Source of the DNA: an uncultured Clostridium sp.
GTDB taxonomy: Bacteria > Bacillota > Clostridia > Clostridiales > Clostridiaceae
Direction of reading: 5' to 3'
DNA length: 64,000 nucleotides
Assembly: GCA_934755305.1 (NCBI GenBank)
Contig: CAKVLD010000002.1
Span: forward strand, 1-64,000
The translations under genes were made by a program, and so were the position numbers. The first letter of the stretch is position 1, and the number at the start of each line of letters is the position of its first letter. The notes beneath the pieces were generated by a model that worked only from the letters and a program-made list of their open reading frames with translations, was not told the origin of the DNA and ran no database searches. Of this stretch, positions 8,302 to 17,500 are shown piece by piece.

Positions 8302-9054
8302 TTAATCATTTATCATATTTAAAGAATTTAATGCTATATCGTAATATTTTTTACTTATTTCAAATCCAATGTATTTTCTTTCTAATTCTTTAGCTACAAT
8401 ACAAGTCGTACCAATTCCTAAATATGGATCTAATACAACATCATTTTTATAACTATAAAAATTTATAAGTCTTTCCACTACTTCCTTAGCCATTACTGCT
8501 GGATGCTTTTTATTATGTTCTCCTATATTTTCAATCCACCATATTCCATATGTTGCTTTTTTAAATTCTTCTTTTTCTAAAGTCACAAGATCTCTATTCA
8601 CTTCTCTCTTAATATTTTTCTTATAATATACTAATATAACCTCATCAGGATATACTACCCAAGGACATGATGGAAGCATATAGCTTCCCCATGCATTTCT
8701 CTTTGTAACCCCCTTCTTATTCCATACTATCTTTTCTCTAAATAAAAATCCTGCTTTATCTAAGCAATTTTGGTACAATTGATCTAATGAAATCCTTCTT
8801 CCAGTATCAAAGCATTTAGTTACTAGCGGAACGTTAATACATATTCTTCCACCAATTGTTGATATTCTATATATTTCATTGCAAACTGCTTGTACATTTT
8901 TTCTATATTCTTCAATAGGCAAACTATCTTTATAGTTATCATACATAATTCCAAAATTATACGGTGGAGAAGTAATAGTTAAATCAATAACTTCATTATC
9001 TATTTTTCTCATTCCTAAAATACAATTTTCATTATATATATTATTTATTTTCAT
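8302..9054 (-). CDS. DNA methyltransferase, beta class (N4-cytosine or N6-adenine)
   Basis: The 250-residue enzyme opens with the catalytic motif IV (LTITSPPYNFG, residues 26-36). The AdoMet-binding motif I comes at the end (VVLDPYLGIGTTCIVAKEL), followed by KYIGFEISKKYYDIA. This IV-then-I order defines the beta class. SPPY is common in N4-cytosine enzymes but also occurs in some N6-adenine enzymes, so the base is undecided. The RBS is AGAGGGAAA. It forms an operon with the putative PD-EVK nuclease downstream. It should protect the host site and is likely needed for viability. Confidence 0.85.
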   Translation of the reverse strand: MKINNIYNENCILGMRKIDNEVIDLTITSPPYNFGIMYDNYKDSLPIEEYRKNVQAVCNEIYRISTIGGRICINVPLVTKCFDTGRRISLDQLYQNCLDKAGFLFREKIVWNKKGVTKRNAWGSYMLPSCPWVVYPDEVILVYYKKNIKREVNRDLVTLEKEEFKKATYGIWWIENIGEHNKKHPAVMAKEVVERLINFYSYKNDVVLDPYLGIGTTCIVAKELERKYIGFEISKKYYDIALNSLNMIND

Positions 9055-9116
9055 TTTCCCTCTTAAATATAATTATTTCATATTAATTATATTCAGTAAC
9101 TTTAATAATATATCTT

Positions 9117-9763
9117 TAAGTATCAAAGTTTTGTAAATATAAAAGTTTTTGGCACCTTTCATTGATACAAAACATAGTAATAAAATATCCCTATAGAGAT
9201 TTTAGAAATTTTCTTTATAGGGATTTTGTAATTTTTCCACTTTTTAATTTTTAGATTATCAAAAAGATAAACTAAATACTTTTCTATGACTAACTTATTT
9301 GCCTTGGCAGTTTCTATAATGCTATCTAAATAACTACTAGCAGTTGCACCTTTTACAGTATTGTCAAATAAGAAATTCTTTCTACCTAAAACAAAAGGTT
9401 TGATTTCACGCTCAGCTACATTTTTATCTATTTCTATACTGACTTTAGATTGATTAGAAAGTTCTTTTTTTTCTTTTGTATTTTTAATTTTTAAATCTAC
9501 AGCTTGAAGAATTACTGGTTTATCTACGGCTCCAATTCTTTTTCTATGATAAAAAACTCTAACTTGTATTAATATTATTATCTTTACAAAATTGTTTTAT
9601 AGTTATTTTATTATCAAGAGAAAAATATTCATTAATATATTTTTCCCAAGTAGCATTATCTAACTTTTTATACATGAGATACCTCTAGGTGAAATTTATA
9701 TTTTTCTTAAATTTTATCAATAGAGTCCTTCTAATAGCTAGATGCCAAATCCTTTACGCTTAT
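9117..9763 (-). mobile_element. Internally deleted IS66 element (tnpA start fused to tnpC end)
   Basis: The outer end at 9763 reads ATAAGCGTAAAGG and the inner end at 9117 is a worn TAAGTATCAAAG, both versions of the IS66 terminal repeat. The minus strand codes MYKKLDNATWEKYINEYF, a TnpA start at 9675. After one stop and a frame change it reads FYHRKRIGAVDKPVILQ, then without a break the IS66 TnpC signature IDKNVAEREIKPFVLGRKNF and KGATASSYLDSIIETAKAN. The whole middle (tnpA tail, tnpB, most of tnpC) has been deleted. The inner end contains an extra 20 bp that partly duplicates the repeat. Confidence 0.8.
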
Positions 9764-9829
9764 AATTAATTTAAAAAATTAATGATTATGTTAATTATCA
9801 TAACAACTATCGACCTCAATGGAATTAAA

Positions 9830-9866
9830 AAAAGATGACTCGTACTGGTTACAAGAATCATCTTTT
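9830..9866. terminator. Hairpin
   Basis: AAAAGATGA and TCATCTTTT form a 9-bp stem with a 19-nt loop, just outside the IS66 end. Which transcript it serves is not clear. Confidence 0.35.
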
Positions 9867-9936
9867 GGGTACACCACTCAATCTTTTTTTAATATCCTTG
9901 ACTAAGGGTACATTTTAGATACAAGTAAGAATCTTA

Positions 9937-10146
9937 CTAAACTAAACTTTTATAGAATTCTATAGTTAGCTCATTATTATTAATTAATAGCTTTAGTTTT
10001 TTATATATTGAATCATAAAAATTATTTTCTTTTGCATATTTAATTACTTCATCATAAGATAATTCAAAAATATTATCAGCTATACCATAATAAAAATTAT
10101 CATTCCTAACTCCAAAGAAATATTTAACTGCATCTTAATAAGTCAT
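9937..10146 (-). pseudogene. Small unknown gene with an in-frame stop at codon 4
   Basis: An ATG preceded by GTGAGGAAATAA opens a 70-codon frame that would read MTY-stop-DAVKYFFG, then GIADNIFELSYDEVIKYAKE and ends EFYKSLV. Codon bias and an amphipathic helical pattern look coding. Only the TAA at codon 4 breaks it. I do not recognise the family. It may be a piece of a once larger accessory gene. The stretch 10147-10327 up to the next start shows only AT-rich promoter-like sequence. Confidence 0.4.
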
Positions 10147-10327
10147 TCTTATTATTTCCTCACTTCCTATTTTTATCTGATTAATAGTAATGTCTAACAC
10201 CTTTATAATATATATTTATAATTTTACTAATCACTATTTTTTAACAAATCTTTTGATACTTATTTGTATATATTTATTTTTCCTATATAATGAAATATAT
10301 ACATTTAATAAAAGGGGTTGATAACAA

Positions 10328-12268
10328 ATGATTTGTCCTTACTGTAATGGTACTGATAAAATAATAAATTATAATATTACTCATAAATATGTTCATTCTA
10401 AACCTGGATGTAATTGTAGTTTCAAACTTTGTCCAACTTGTAATACATTGATAGTTGATAAACAAGTAAAATCCAAAATTGATACTCCTATAATTACTAC
10501 TGATTCAATATTCGATATTATTATATGCCCAAATTGTAATAATTCATGGTTACCTGATCTTCCAACATCATGGTGCCGCTCATTAACTAATTTGAATAAG
10601 GTTTATGAAGTTATAAATGATATGTATAACAATGCTAACTGCGTTATTTCTGCCGATACATTGTTAAATATTCAAAGAAGCCATTTTGGTGTTATATTCA
10701 ATAATGATAGAGCTAAAAAAAGAGGGTATCAAGAATACATTGCTGGTGCCCCTCGCAGAAGAATGTCCGAGTATATCACCCAATTAAAATATATGGGAAT
10801 ATTGACTCTTAACGACTCAGATAGGCTCCCAACAATAGAATTATCACCTTTAGGTGAGGAACTAGCTACAAATAAGAATCCTTTTAACAATTTAATTTAT
10901 TATATAATTGCTTATAGTAATATAAAAATTAATAATGGACATTGTAAACCTTCAAATAGAAGTTGCTATAAATACTTTAAAATTAGATTTATGGAAAATA
11001 TACTTTCTTCAATTAATTTTATTAAAAATACTACTGGCTGTGCTGCTTCTAAATATCAGATTGCAGTATCATGCTTATGCAGAAATAATGCTGAATTTAA
11101 TACATATGCTTTAAAATATCTAAAGCAATATTCTAGTTCTACATTAAAACAACTTTTTTTTGTACACGAAAATGAATTAAATAGAGCTATTGTTTCTACC
11201 TTTTTAAATATATTTGTCTCTCTTAATCTATTAGATAAAGGTTCTGATGACCTATATAGCATAACTCCTCTTGGAGAATCTGTTTTAGATTTTCTTAAGC
11301 ATAGACCTGCTATTTGGTATGAAGATATTGAGGTTTTTGCAAATAAAAACAATACTACCTGTGAAGATATTTTTGCAAAACTTATGCTATGGAGATTAAT
11401 TAAGAACAATCTTTTAAATGAGTCAACATTAAGGAATATATCTTATGAGGAACTAAATTCCCTAGCTTGTTCAATTACAAATAAAAACTTAACTGAATTT
11501 AATGATATCCATTTAAATTTATTTTATGATGAGCCAGTTCATAAAAATTTAGATATTACAAATTCAATAATAGCTATAATGAGAAATTATTTAGATTCAT
11601 CTGAAGTTACATTTGATGATTTATGTGCTATTAGTAAACTGTTAACTATGTCTTCGTTTAACTCACTGCAAAAAATAGCCAAGCCTTATGAAGAAGTATC
11701 TGTAAAGTCAATTATACGCAGCGCGGAAAAATCATTTAAAGCCAGCCTTCAATCCGGAAAATTATGGCACAACAAATCTAGAGAGCTATTAAATAAAAGT
11801 GGATTATACACTATAGATTATAAAGATAACCCTTGTTTCTCTAATTTAAACATTCCAAAACTTAAACTTATGCTGCCTGGAGGAACAAATTATAATCCTG
11901 ATATGTTAATTGAAGAATCATTAATTGGTGAAACTAAACATATACTTGTTGATGCTAAAGATTCACATTCTATTGTAGCAGAAGTCCCAAAATTAATGGG
12001 TTACAATTTATACTCAAAAAATCCAAATGTAAATTCCTTTACACTCATAACTCTTAGAGGCAGTTTACCAAGTACTGTTTTAGATAATATATTATCTGCT
12101 AAAAATGAATTTGATAAAATTACAATTATAGAAGAATCTGCACTTGAAGAATTAAGTGAATATAATTTAGATAAAAAAAATTTGTTAAACTTCATTCTCC
12201 CACTAGATGGTTTTAAACATATAACTCTCAACAAAGTAAAAAATATAAAGACTTTATGCAATGTCTAA
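10328..12268 (+). CDS. Putative type IIS-like restriction endonuclease, zinc ribbon + PD-DAK
   Basis: The 646-residue protein starts after AAAAGGGGTTGAT. Residues 1-80 hold paired cysteines (CPYC, CNCSF, CPTC, CPNC), which look like zinc ribbons. Two segments, KYMGILTLND...LSPLGEELA near 155 and LNLLDKGSDDLYSITPLGES near 300, are winged-helix-like and may read DNA. Near residue 520-550 NPDMLIEE then ILVDAKDS gives PD-x(n)-D-A-K, a PD-(D/E)XK nuclease core. It faces two C5 methyltransferase genes across a shared terminator. Domain order (DNA reader first, nuclease last) and two methyltransferases fit an enzyme with an asymmetric site. The recognition sequence is not predictable by eye. Confidence 0.65.
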   Translation: MICPYCNGTDKIINYNITHKYVHSKPGCNCSFKLCPTCNTLIVDKQVKSKIDTPIITTDSIFDIIICPNCNNSWLPDLPTSWCRSLTNLNKVYEVINDMYNNANCVISADTLLNIQRSHFGVIFNNDRAKKRGYQEYIAGAPRRRMSEYITQLKYMGILTLNDSDRLPTIELSPLGEELATNKNPFNNLIYYIIAYSNIKINNGHCKPSNRSCYKYFKIRFMENILSSINFIKNTTGCAASKYQIAVSCLCRNNAEFNTYALKYLKQYSSSTLKQLFFVHENELNRAIVSTFLNIFVSLNLLDKGSDDLYSITPLGESVLDFLKHRPAIWYEDIEVFANKNNTTCEDIFAKLMLWRLIKNNLLNESTLRNISYEELNSLACSITNKNLTEFNDIHLNLFYDEPVHKNLDITNSIIAIMRNYLDSSEVTFDDLCAISKLLTMSSFNSLQKIAKPYEEVSVKSIIRSAEKSFKASLQSGKLWHNKSRELLNKSGLYTIDYKDNPCFSNLNIPKLKLMLPGGTNYNPDMLIEESLIGETKHILVDAKDSHSIVAEVPKLMGYNLYSKNPNVNSFTLITLRGSLPSTVLDNILSAKNEFDKITIIEESALEELSEYNLDKKNLLNFILPLDGFKHITLNKVKNIKTLCNV

Positions 12269-12303
12269 AAAAATATAGGTGTTTACTCAACACCTATATT
12301 TTT
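12269..12303. terminator. Bidirectional terminator between convergent genes
   Basis: AAAAATATAGGTGTT pairs perfectly over 15 bp with its complement around TACTC. The half nearer the methyltransferase gene is also its last codons (KNIGVE), so stop and terminator overlap. It can end both the nuclease and the methyltransferase transcripts. Confidence 0.8.
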
Positions 12304-13269
12304 ATTATTTATTATTCTTATGACTTCTTTAGCCAACATTTCTATAATCGGTACTACTACACTATTGCCAATTTGCTTATAACTTTGATGATAATTAGCT
12401 CTAATTTTAAATTCTTTAGGAAATCCCATTAAATCTAAGCACTCTCTTTCAGTAAGCTTTCTATTTAATTGTACAATAACTGGAACATTATTACCTCCTG
12501 TCCCCATTTTTGCCGTAAAACATGGTACTATTCCATCTGATTTAAAATTACATCTAGAAGGTCTAATTTCATTAGCAATAATATATCCTTTTGGTTCTCC
12601 ATTTTTTTCAATATATTTATGTATATGCTTATTTATATTATTTTGAGCTGTTTCTGTTATTTTATATCCAGAAATATCCTTATCTATAAACATATCTACC
12701 GAATTATTTAACGGAATCTCTTCTGGAAATTTAAATGATTCTAAGTTATCATCATTAAAGTTAACATGGATATCCTTTCTAAATCCAACACAATACCATC
12801 TCTCTCTATTTTGTGGTATATTATAATTTTTTGCATTCATTATCTTATAAGAAAAGTTATACCCTATTTCATCTAATGTATTTAAAATTACTTTTAAGGT
12901 TTCACCTTTTTCATGATTTATTAATCCTTTTACATTTTCTAAAATGAAAGCTTTTGGCTTCTTTTCCTTTAAAATTCTTGCTACTTCAAAAAACAATGTA
13001 CCTCTTGTATCTAAAAATCCCTTTCTCAATCCCCCTATACTGAAAGGTTGACATGGAAATCCAGCACAAAGAATATCATGATTTGGTATATCATTAGCAT
13101 CTATTTTACTAATATCCCCCATTGGATATTCATTAAAGTTATTATAATATGTTTCTATTGCCCATTTATCTATCTCTGAACTTAAGACACATTTAGCTCC
13201 GCACTTTTCAAGAGCTATCCTAAAACCACCTATTCCTGAAAATAAATCAATAAAAGTTACCTGTGCCAT
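12283..13269 (-). CDS. C5-cytosine DNA methyltransferase (second of pair)
   Basis: The canonical C5 motifs occur in order: I FIDLFSGIGGFRIAL, IV GFPCQPFSIGG with the catalytic Cys near 74, VI ENVKG, VIII QNRERWYCVG, and X KQIGNSVVVPI. The 328-residue length fits a single-domain enzyme with a target recognition region between VIII and IX. Its ATG shares one base with the stop of the upstream methyltransferase, so the two are translationally coupled. Two C5 enzymes of different sequence next to one nuclease are typical when each strand of an asymmetric site needs its own methyltransferase. Confidence 0.93.
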   Translation of the reverse strand: MAQVTFIDLFSGIGGFRIALEKCGAKCVLSSEIDKWAIETYYNNFNEYPMGDISKIDANDIPNHDILCAGFPCQPFSIGGLRKGFLDTRGTLFFEVARILKEKKPKAFILENVKGLINHEKGETLKVILNTLDEIGYNFSYKIMNAKNYNIPQNRERWYCVGFRKDIHVNFNDDNLESFKFPEEIPLNNSVDMFIDKDISGYKITETAQNNINKHIHKYIEKNGEPKGYIIANEIRPSRCNFKSDGIVPCFTAKMGTGGNNVPVIVQLNRKLTERECLDLMGFPKEFKIRANYHQSYKQIGNSVVVPIIEMLAKEVIRIINNKNIGVE

Positions 13270-14450
13270 TAATTCACCTCATTATTTCTATCAAACAAAT
13301 TTAGTTGTTCTTCTTGTGTATACTTATCTATATTAAAAAAATCAAACTGAAATTCATTAATATTATGCCACTCTCTTTTTTCTCTAATATTATTTTTATG
13401 TAAATATTCATTAACAGAATCAGCTAGTGCATGTGATAAAAATGGTGGTACTGCATTTGCTAATTGCTGATATTGAGAAGTTCTACTATCCATAAAAATA
13501 TAATCATCCGGAAATGATTGTAATCTCGCTACCTCTCTTATTGATAAACACCTATTATATATTGGATGTATTATCATAGATTTATAAGCATGCTTTATAG
13601 TCACACTAGTTTCATCTAATTTAAGTCTTCTATATGCATTACTATGAATCCCACCTGCTCTAAACTCCTCAGGTATATCTTTCCAATTCCCGCCTTGAGG
13701 CACAAACTTCATTCTATGCTCAACTGCATTATTATGACTTGGTATTTTGTGATTAAATAATCCTTTTACACCAACTATTTGTTTTAAATAATTATTTAAA
13801 TTATTATTACTAATCTTTAATTCTCCATTTTCCGAATCAGTATTAGGTAATAGCTCTAAAGCATCTTTTACTGTATAATTGCTACAATCATTAAAAACTT
13901 TTAATGGATACTCATAATTATCTGGCAAGTCTGCTCTTGTTCCAACTATAATAACTCTTTCTCTTGATTGTGGCACACCATAGTATTTAGCATTTAATAC
14001 TTTATGCTTAATATTATACCCTATTGATTCAAATTCTTTATATATTGAATCAATAACTAATTGACCATCTGGATTTTTCATTGACAGTAGTCCTTTAACA
14101 TTTTCCATAATGAAAACATATGGTCTTGTTAAATTTACTATCCTTGCATATTCATAAAATAAAGTATTCCTTACATCATTAATATCCCTAGTTCCACACA
14201 TTGAGAATCCCTGACATGGAGGCCCCCCTATTATAATATCTACCCCTTTAGGTATATATTTCTTTATCGTAACTTCATCAATATTTTTAATGTCACTTAA
14301 TATGAACGGAACTTCCTTATTATTATAAACATATGTCTTCTTTGCTGGCTCCCATATATCATTAGCTAATTGTATAGCAAAACTTTTATTTTGTTTAAAT
14401 CCTAATCCTAATCCACCACATCCAGCAAACAAATCTAATATTGAGTACAT
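13269..14450 (-). CDS. C5-cytosine DNA methyltransferase (first of pair)
   Basis: Motifs I (LDLFAGCGGLGLGF), IV (GGPPCQGFSMCG), VI (MENVKG), VIII (QSRERVIIVG) and X (QLANAVPPFLS) are present in order in 393 residues. The target recognition region is longer and unrelated to that of the next gene, so the two probably methylate different strands or bases of the site. The RBS is GGGAGTGGTGATGAA. It is the promoter-proximal gene of the pair and its 5' end lies only about 185 bases from the 3' end of ssrA, so the island begins here. Confidence 0.93.
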   Translation of the reverse strand: MYSILDLFAGCGGLGLGFKQNKSFAIQLANDIWEPAKKTYVYNNKEVPFILSDIKNIDEVTIKKYIPKGVDIIIGGPPCQGFSMCGTRDINDVRNTLFYEYARIVNLTRPYVFIMENVKGLLSMKNPDGQLVIDSIYKEFESIGYNIKHKVLNAKYYGVPQSRERVIIVGTRADLPDNYEYPLKVFNDCSNYTVKDALELLPNTDSENGELKISNNNLNNYLKQIVGVKGLFNHKIPSHNNAVEHRMKFVPQGGNWKDIPEEFRAGGIHSNAYRRLKLDETSVTIKHAYKSMIIHPIYNRCLSIREVARLQSFPDDYIFMDSRTSQYQQLANAVPPFLSHALADSVNEYLHKNNIREKREWHNINEFQFDFFNIDKYTQEEQLNLFDRNNEVN

Positions 14451-14606
14451 TTCATCACCACTCCCTTAATATTAGTTAAATGTAAAAAATCCACGACATC
14501 TCGCCGAGGATTATTACTTATCAGAACTATTTTATATATTATATAATAAATTTAATATTTTCTCTACTAAAATAATTTAATTATCTATTGTATAGAAGTA
14601 TAAAAC

Positions 14607-14632
14607 AACCCTCAACTGTATTGTCGAGGGTT
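14607..14632 (-). terminator. ssrA terminator
   Basis: AACCCTC and GAGGGTT form a 7-bp stem directly after the tmRNA 3' end on the minus strand, followed by GTTTTATA. Confidence 0.7.
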
Positions 14633-14635
14633 TCA

Positions 14636-14991
14636 TGGTGGAGGCGAGGGGTATCGAACCCCTGTCCGAAAGCAGACCAGCCTGACTTTCTACGAGCATA
14701 GTCTGTATATTAAAGTTTCGCGCCTTAGTAGCCCTACAGACAGGACACTATCTTGCTAGCTTCATGGATACCCCTCTAGCTCAAAGCTTTGCTAGACTTC
14801 GTTCCCTACTTTAATGACACCAGCGACCCAAGCCGTAGGCAACCTGGACTGATGAGTAGCTTATATTAAGCTGCTAATGCAAAATTATCTTCTGCGTTTA
14901 TATTTAATACATAGATGATTTACGAGGTTCCATGTTTTCCTCGGCCCGCTTATCAAACCCATCTTACCCCCGTCGAAGCCAAAACGCCCCC
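14636..14991 (-). ncRNA. ssrA: tmRNA
   Basis: The 5' end is GGGGGCGTTTTGGCTTCGAC near 14991, and the 3' tRNA-like half ends with the T-arm GGTATCGAACCCC complement and CCA at 14636-14638. The internal reading frame at 14866-14895 codes the proteolysis tag AEDNFALAA followed by TAA. This releases stalled ribosomes with SmpB, whose gene lies 5.7 kb away. The 3' end of ssrA is a common integration target for islands, and here two restriction-modification sets begin just beyond it. Confidence 0.97.
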
Positions 14992-15153
14992 ATGTCAAGT
15001 AAGAAGAATTATCAAAACTCAATCTTCTATCAATATTCAGTTTTAATTTCTTCAGTAAGATGATTATATATCACCCTCTTAACAATGTCAAATCAAACAC
15101 AAATGTAATTTTTATCACATTAAAAAGTTTAACCCATTATATAATTAATTATT

Positions 15154-16140
15154 CTAAATTTCACTTTTAATTTCTATTCCAGCATATTTTCTAGCTTTAT
15201 CTAAAATTTTCATAACTTCTAACGAATGATTCATTTTCTCAATATTTTTTTCAAAATCATTTCTATTAACCATATCAACAAAGCTTTCTAATTCATAATA
15301 TAACCTTTCCTTTTGCTCATTTAAATCAAACTCTTTTGCCTCTTCCTTATTAAGAGCAAATTTAAATTTTTCAAAAGAATTAGTAGGACTAGTACTATTT
15401 ATATATCCCTTATCCCCTTGAATATTAACGCATAAAGGAGCAGATGAATCCTTTGAACCTATAGCAGAACATTTAAAGTTTTCGTATTCCATAATTAAAA
15501 TTCCTGATGTATCAATATTTCTTTCAATATTAGCAAAATAGTAAACATTCTTTGGCTCACCAAATAATCCTACTACAAAATGTATATTATAAACATTAAG
15601 ATCCATTAAAGTTCCACCAGATAATTCTGGATTAAATACAGGCTGAACCTCTCCTCTTTTAAATCCATCATATCTACTAGAATATTGTGAGAAATTTAAT
15701 TCTACGATCTTTATATCACCTAGACTTGGAATTAACTCTTTAACCTTTTTATAATTTGGAAAATACTGATTTGTAATTGCTTCAAATAAAAATAACCTTT
15801 TTTTCTTTGCAAGATTTACAAGTTCTTTAGCTTCTTCATAACAAGATGCAAAAGGTTTTTCTAATATTACATTCTTTCCTTTAAGTAAAGCCATCTTAGT
15901 AAACTTATAATGTAAGCTATTAGGTACAGCTACATATATAGTTTCAATACTCTCTTCCTCAAGCATTAATTTATAATCACAAAAATACTTTTCTATTTTA
16001 TAATCTGTACAAAATCTCTTTAACTTTTCCTCACTTCTACTTGTAGCGCAAATAGCCTCAATAACAATATCACCAATCTTATAAGCAGCAGATAAAAAAT
16101 CCACAACAATATTGCCAGCTCCAACAATTCCAATCTTCAT
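15154..16140 (-). CDS. Gfo/Idh/MocA-family oxidoreductase
   Basis: Residues 1-120 form a Rossmann fold with GIVGAGNIVVDFLSAA, and EKPFASCYEEAKEL near 93 has the family EKP motif whose Lys acts in catalysis. The second half is the alpha/beta substrate domain, with GGTLMDLNVYNIHFVVGLFG containing the G-G-x-L-x-D motif. Such enzymes oxidise or reduce sugars, inositols or related polyols with NAD(P). The 328-residue length is normal. The gene stands alone, so the substrate is unknown. The start has GAGAGGA eight bases upstream. Confidence 0.9.
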   Translation of the reverse strand: MKIGIVGAGNIVVDFLSAAYKIGDIVIEAICATSRSEEKLKRFCTDYKIEKYFCDYKLMLEEESIETIYVAVPNSLHYKFTKMALLKGKNVILEKPFASCYEEAKELVNLAKKKRLFLFEAITNQYFPNYKKVKELIPSLGDIKIVELNFSQYSSRYDGFKRGEVQPVFNPELSGGTLMDLNVYNIHFVVGLFGEPKNVYYFANIERNIDTSGILIMEYENFKCSAIGSKDSSAPLCVNIQGDKGYINSTSPTNSFEKFKFALNKEEAKEFDLNEQKERLYYELESFVDMVNRNDFEKNIEKMNHSLEVMKILDKARKYAGIEIKSEI

Positions 16141-16260
16141 AAAAAAATCCTCTCAAACTAAAAATTATAATATATTTGTATCACAAATATCAAAACTTGA
16201 AAACCCAAAACTTCCGCAACTCATACCAAACCCAGTAATATAGCCATTTTGTATATATGC

Positions 16261-16339
16261 ATATATTCTTATGCATCAAAAAAATATATATTCTTATACA
16301 TCAAATATTCTTTTACATCAAATATTTTTTTGCATTAAA
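16261..16339. repeat. Four degenerate 17-bp tandem repeats
   Basis: The unit ATATTCTTWTRCATCAA occurs about four times in a row, with small spacer differences. A related three-unit array lies at 45381-45432. Both stand in intergenic DNA upstream of minus-strand genes. There are no spacers of CRISPR type. Confidence 0.65.
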
Positions 16340-16377
16340 AAATCTTTCTACTTAATTATAGAAAGACTTTTTGTAAA

Positions 16378-16548
16378 TTATAAATTTTCATCTATTAACT
16401 CTTGGATTGTATTTATGCAAGCACCACAAACTGTACCTGCTCCTGTTTCTTCTCCAACCTTTTCTACTGTGTCTGCACCATTTTTTATAGCTTCTATAAT
16501 TTCACCTCTAGTTACTTCGTTACACACACAAATAATTTCCTTATCCAT
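16378..16548 (-). CDS. BFD-like [2Fe-2S]-binding protein
   Basis: The 56-residue protein has IICVCNEVTRGEI at the start and GTVCGACINTIQELI later, giving the C-x-C and C-x2-C cysteines of the bacterioferritin-associated ferredoxin-like domain. This fold binds a 2Fe-2S cluster and either releases iron from ferritin or serves as a small electron or cluster carrier. I chose the ATG at 16548 because AAAGGAGGT lies eight bases before it; a start 11 codons earlier has no RBS. No bacterioferritin gene is nearby. Confidence 0.85.
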   Translation of the reverse strand: MDKEIICVCNEVTRGEIIEAIKNGADTVEKVGEETGAGTVCGACINTIQELIDENL

Positions 16549-16658
16549 ATTTAATACCTCCTTTAAATATATAGAATACACCTCACCTTAATATTATCTT
16601 TCCTTGAACTTCTATTTATTCATCAACAAATTTAATTTTTTATTGACATTTACTTACT

Positions 16659-17351
16659 TTAAACTTCTTCTATATAAGAGATTCCTTCTATATCACTAAG
16701 TTCAGCTATTATTTGAGAATGTTCAAAATTCTCTTTTGTTTTCACTCTAAAAATAGCTCCAGTCTTTGCAAAATCTGCATTTTTATTTTTTATTACTTGA
16801 ATATTATCTACTTTATATTTATTTTCTCTTCCAAAGGTTATTAGTCTCTTTAAAGTATGAGAATCATCAAATTCTATATATACATCAATAACTTTTGAAT
16901 ATCCATAAACTTTTCTATCAAACTTATTTACAAAAGCTATTACCCCAAAAATAAATATATCCCCAATTATAGCTAGTTCATAAAATCCTACTCCAACCGC
17001 TAGTCCCATACATGCTGATGCCCAAAGACCTGCTGCTGTTGTTAATCCTCTTATTTGATTTTTACTTGTTACAAGGATTGTTCCTGCACCTAAGAAACCT
17101 ATTCCACTTACTACCTGAGCTCCTATTCTTGTTGGATCAGAACTTGGACTATATTCATTTACCACAAAAATATTTGTCATCATAACAAGAGCTGCACCTA
17201 TACTTACAAGCATATGAGTTCTACATCCCGCTGCTTGCCCCTTTCTACCCCTCTCAAGACCAATGGTACCTCCACATATAGCTGCCATAAATAATCTTAT
17301 CGTTATTGAAACTGCATTTAATTCTTGTATGTATTCGAAAAATACCTTCAT
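16659..17351 (-). CDS. MgtC/SapB-family membrane protein
   Basis: Residues 10-140 contain four to five membrane segments with the family signatures GGTIGLERGRKGQAAGCRTH, VVSGIGFLGAGTI and RGLTTAAGLWASACMGLAVG. The C-terminal 80 residues form an ACT-like soluble domain (DNIQVIK, IIAELSDIEGISYIEEV). Family members are linked to magnesium limitation and ATP synthase control in pathogens, but in Clostridium the role is unproved. Length (230) is normal. The RBS AAAAGGAGGGC is strong. The gene stands alone. Confidence 0.9.
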   Translation of the reverse strand: MKVFFEYIQELNAVSITIRLFMAAICGGTIGLERGRKGQAAGCRTHMLVSIGAALVMMTNIFVVNEYSPSSDPTRIGAQVVSGIGFLGAGTILVTSKNQIRGLTTAAGLWASACMGLAVGVGFYELAIIGDIFIFGVIAFVNKFDRKVYGYSKVIDVYIEFDDSHTLKRLITFGRENKYKVDNIQVIKNKNADFAKTGAIFRVKTKENFEHSQIIAELSDIEGISYIEEV

Positions 17352-17500
17352 AATGCCCTCCTTTTACATGCTCTTATTTAATTATACAAGCTATTACAAA
17401 AAAATTTAATCTAAAACAAGAATAATTTTTGTTTATTTTTTATATTTCTGCACATACTAATACTAATCATTTTTGTTCTTAGAGAGGAGATTATGCCACT

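Noticed and set aside
16261..16339. Possible CRISPR-like array
   Set aside because: Units of 17 bp follow each other without unique spacers, and no cas gene is in the window.
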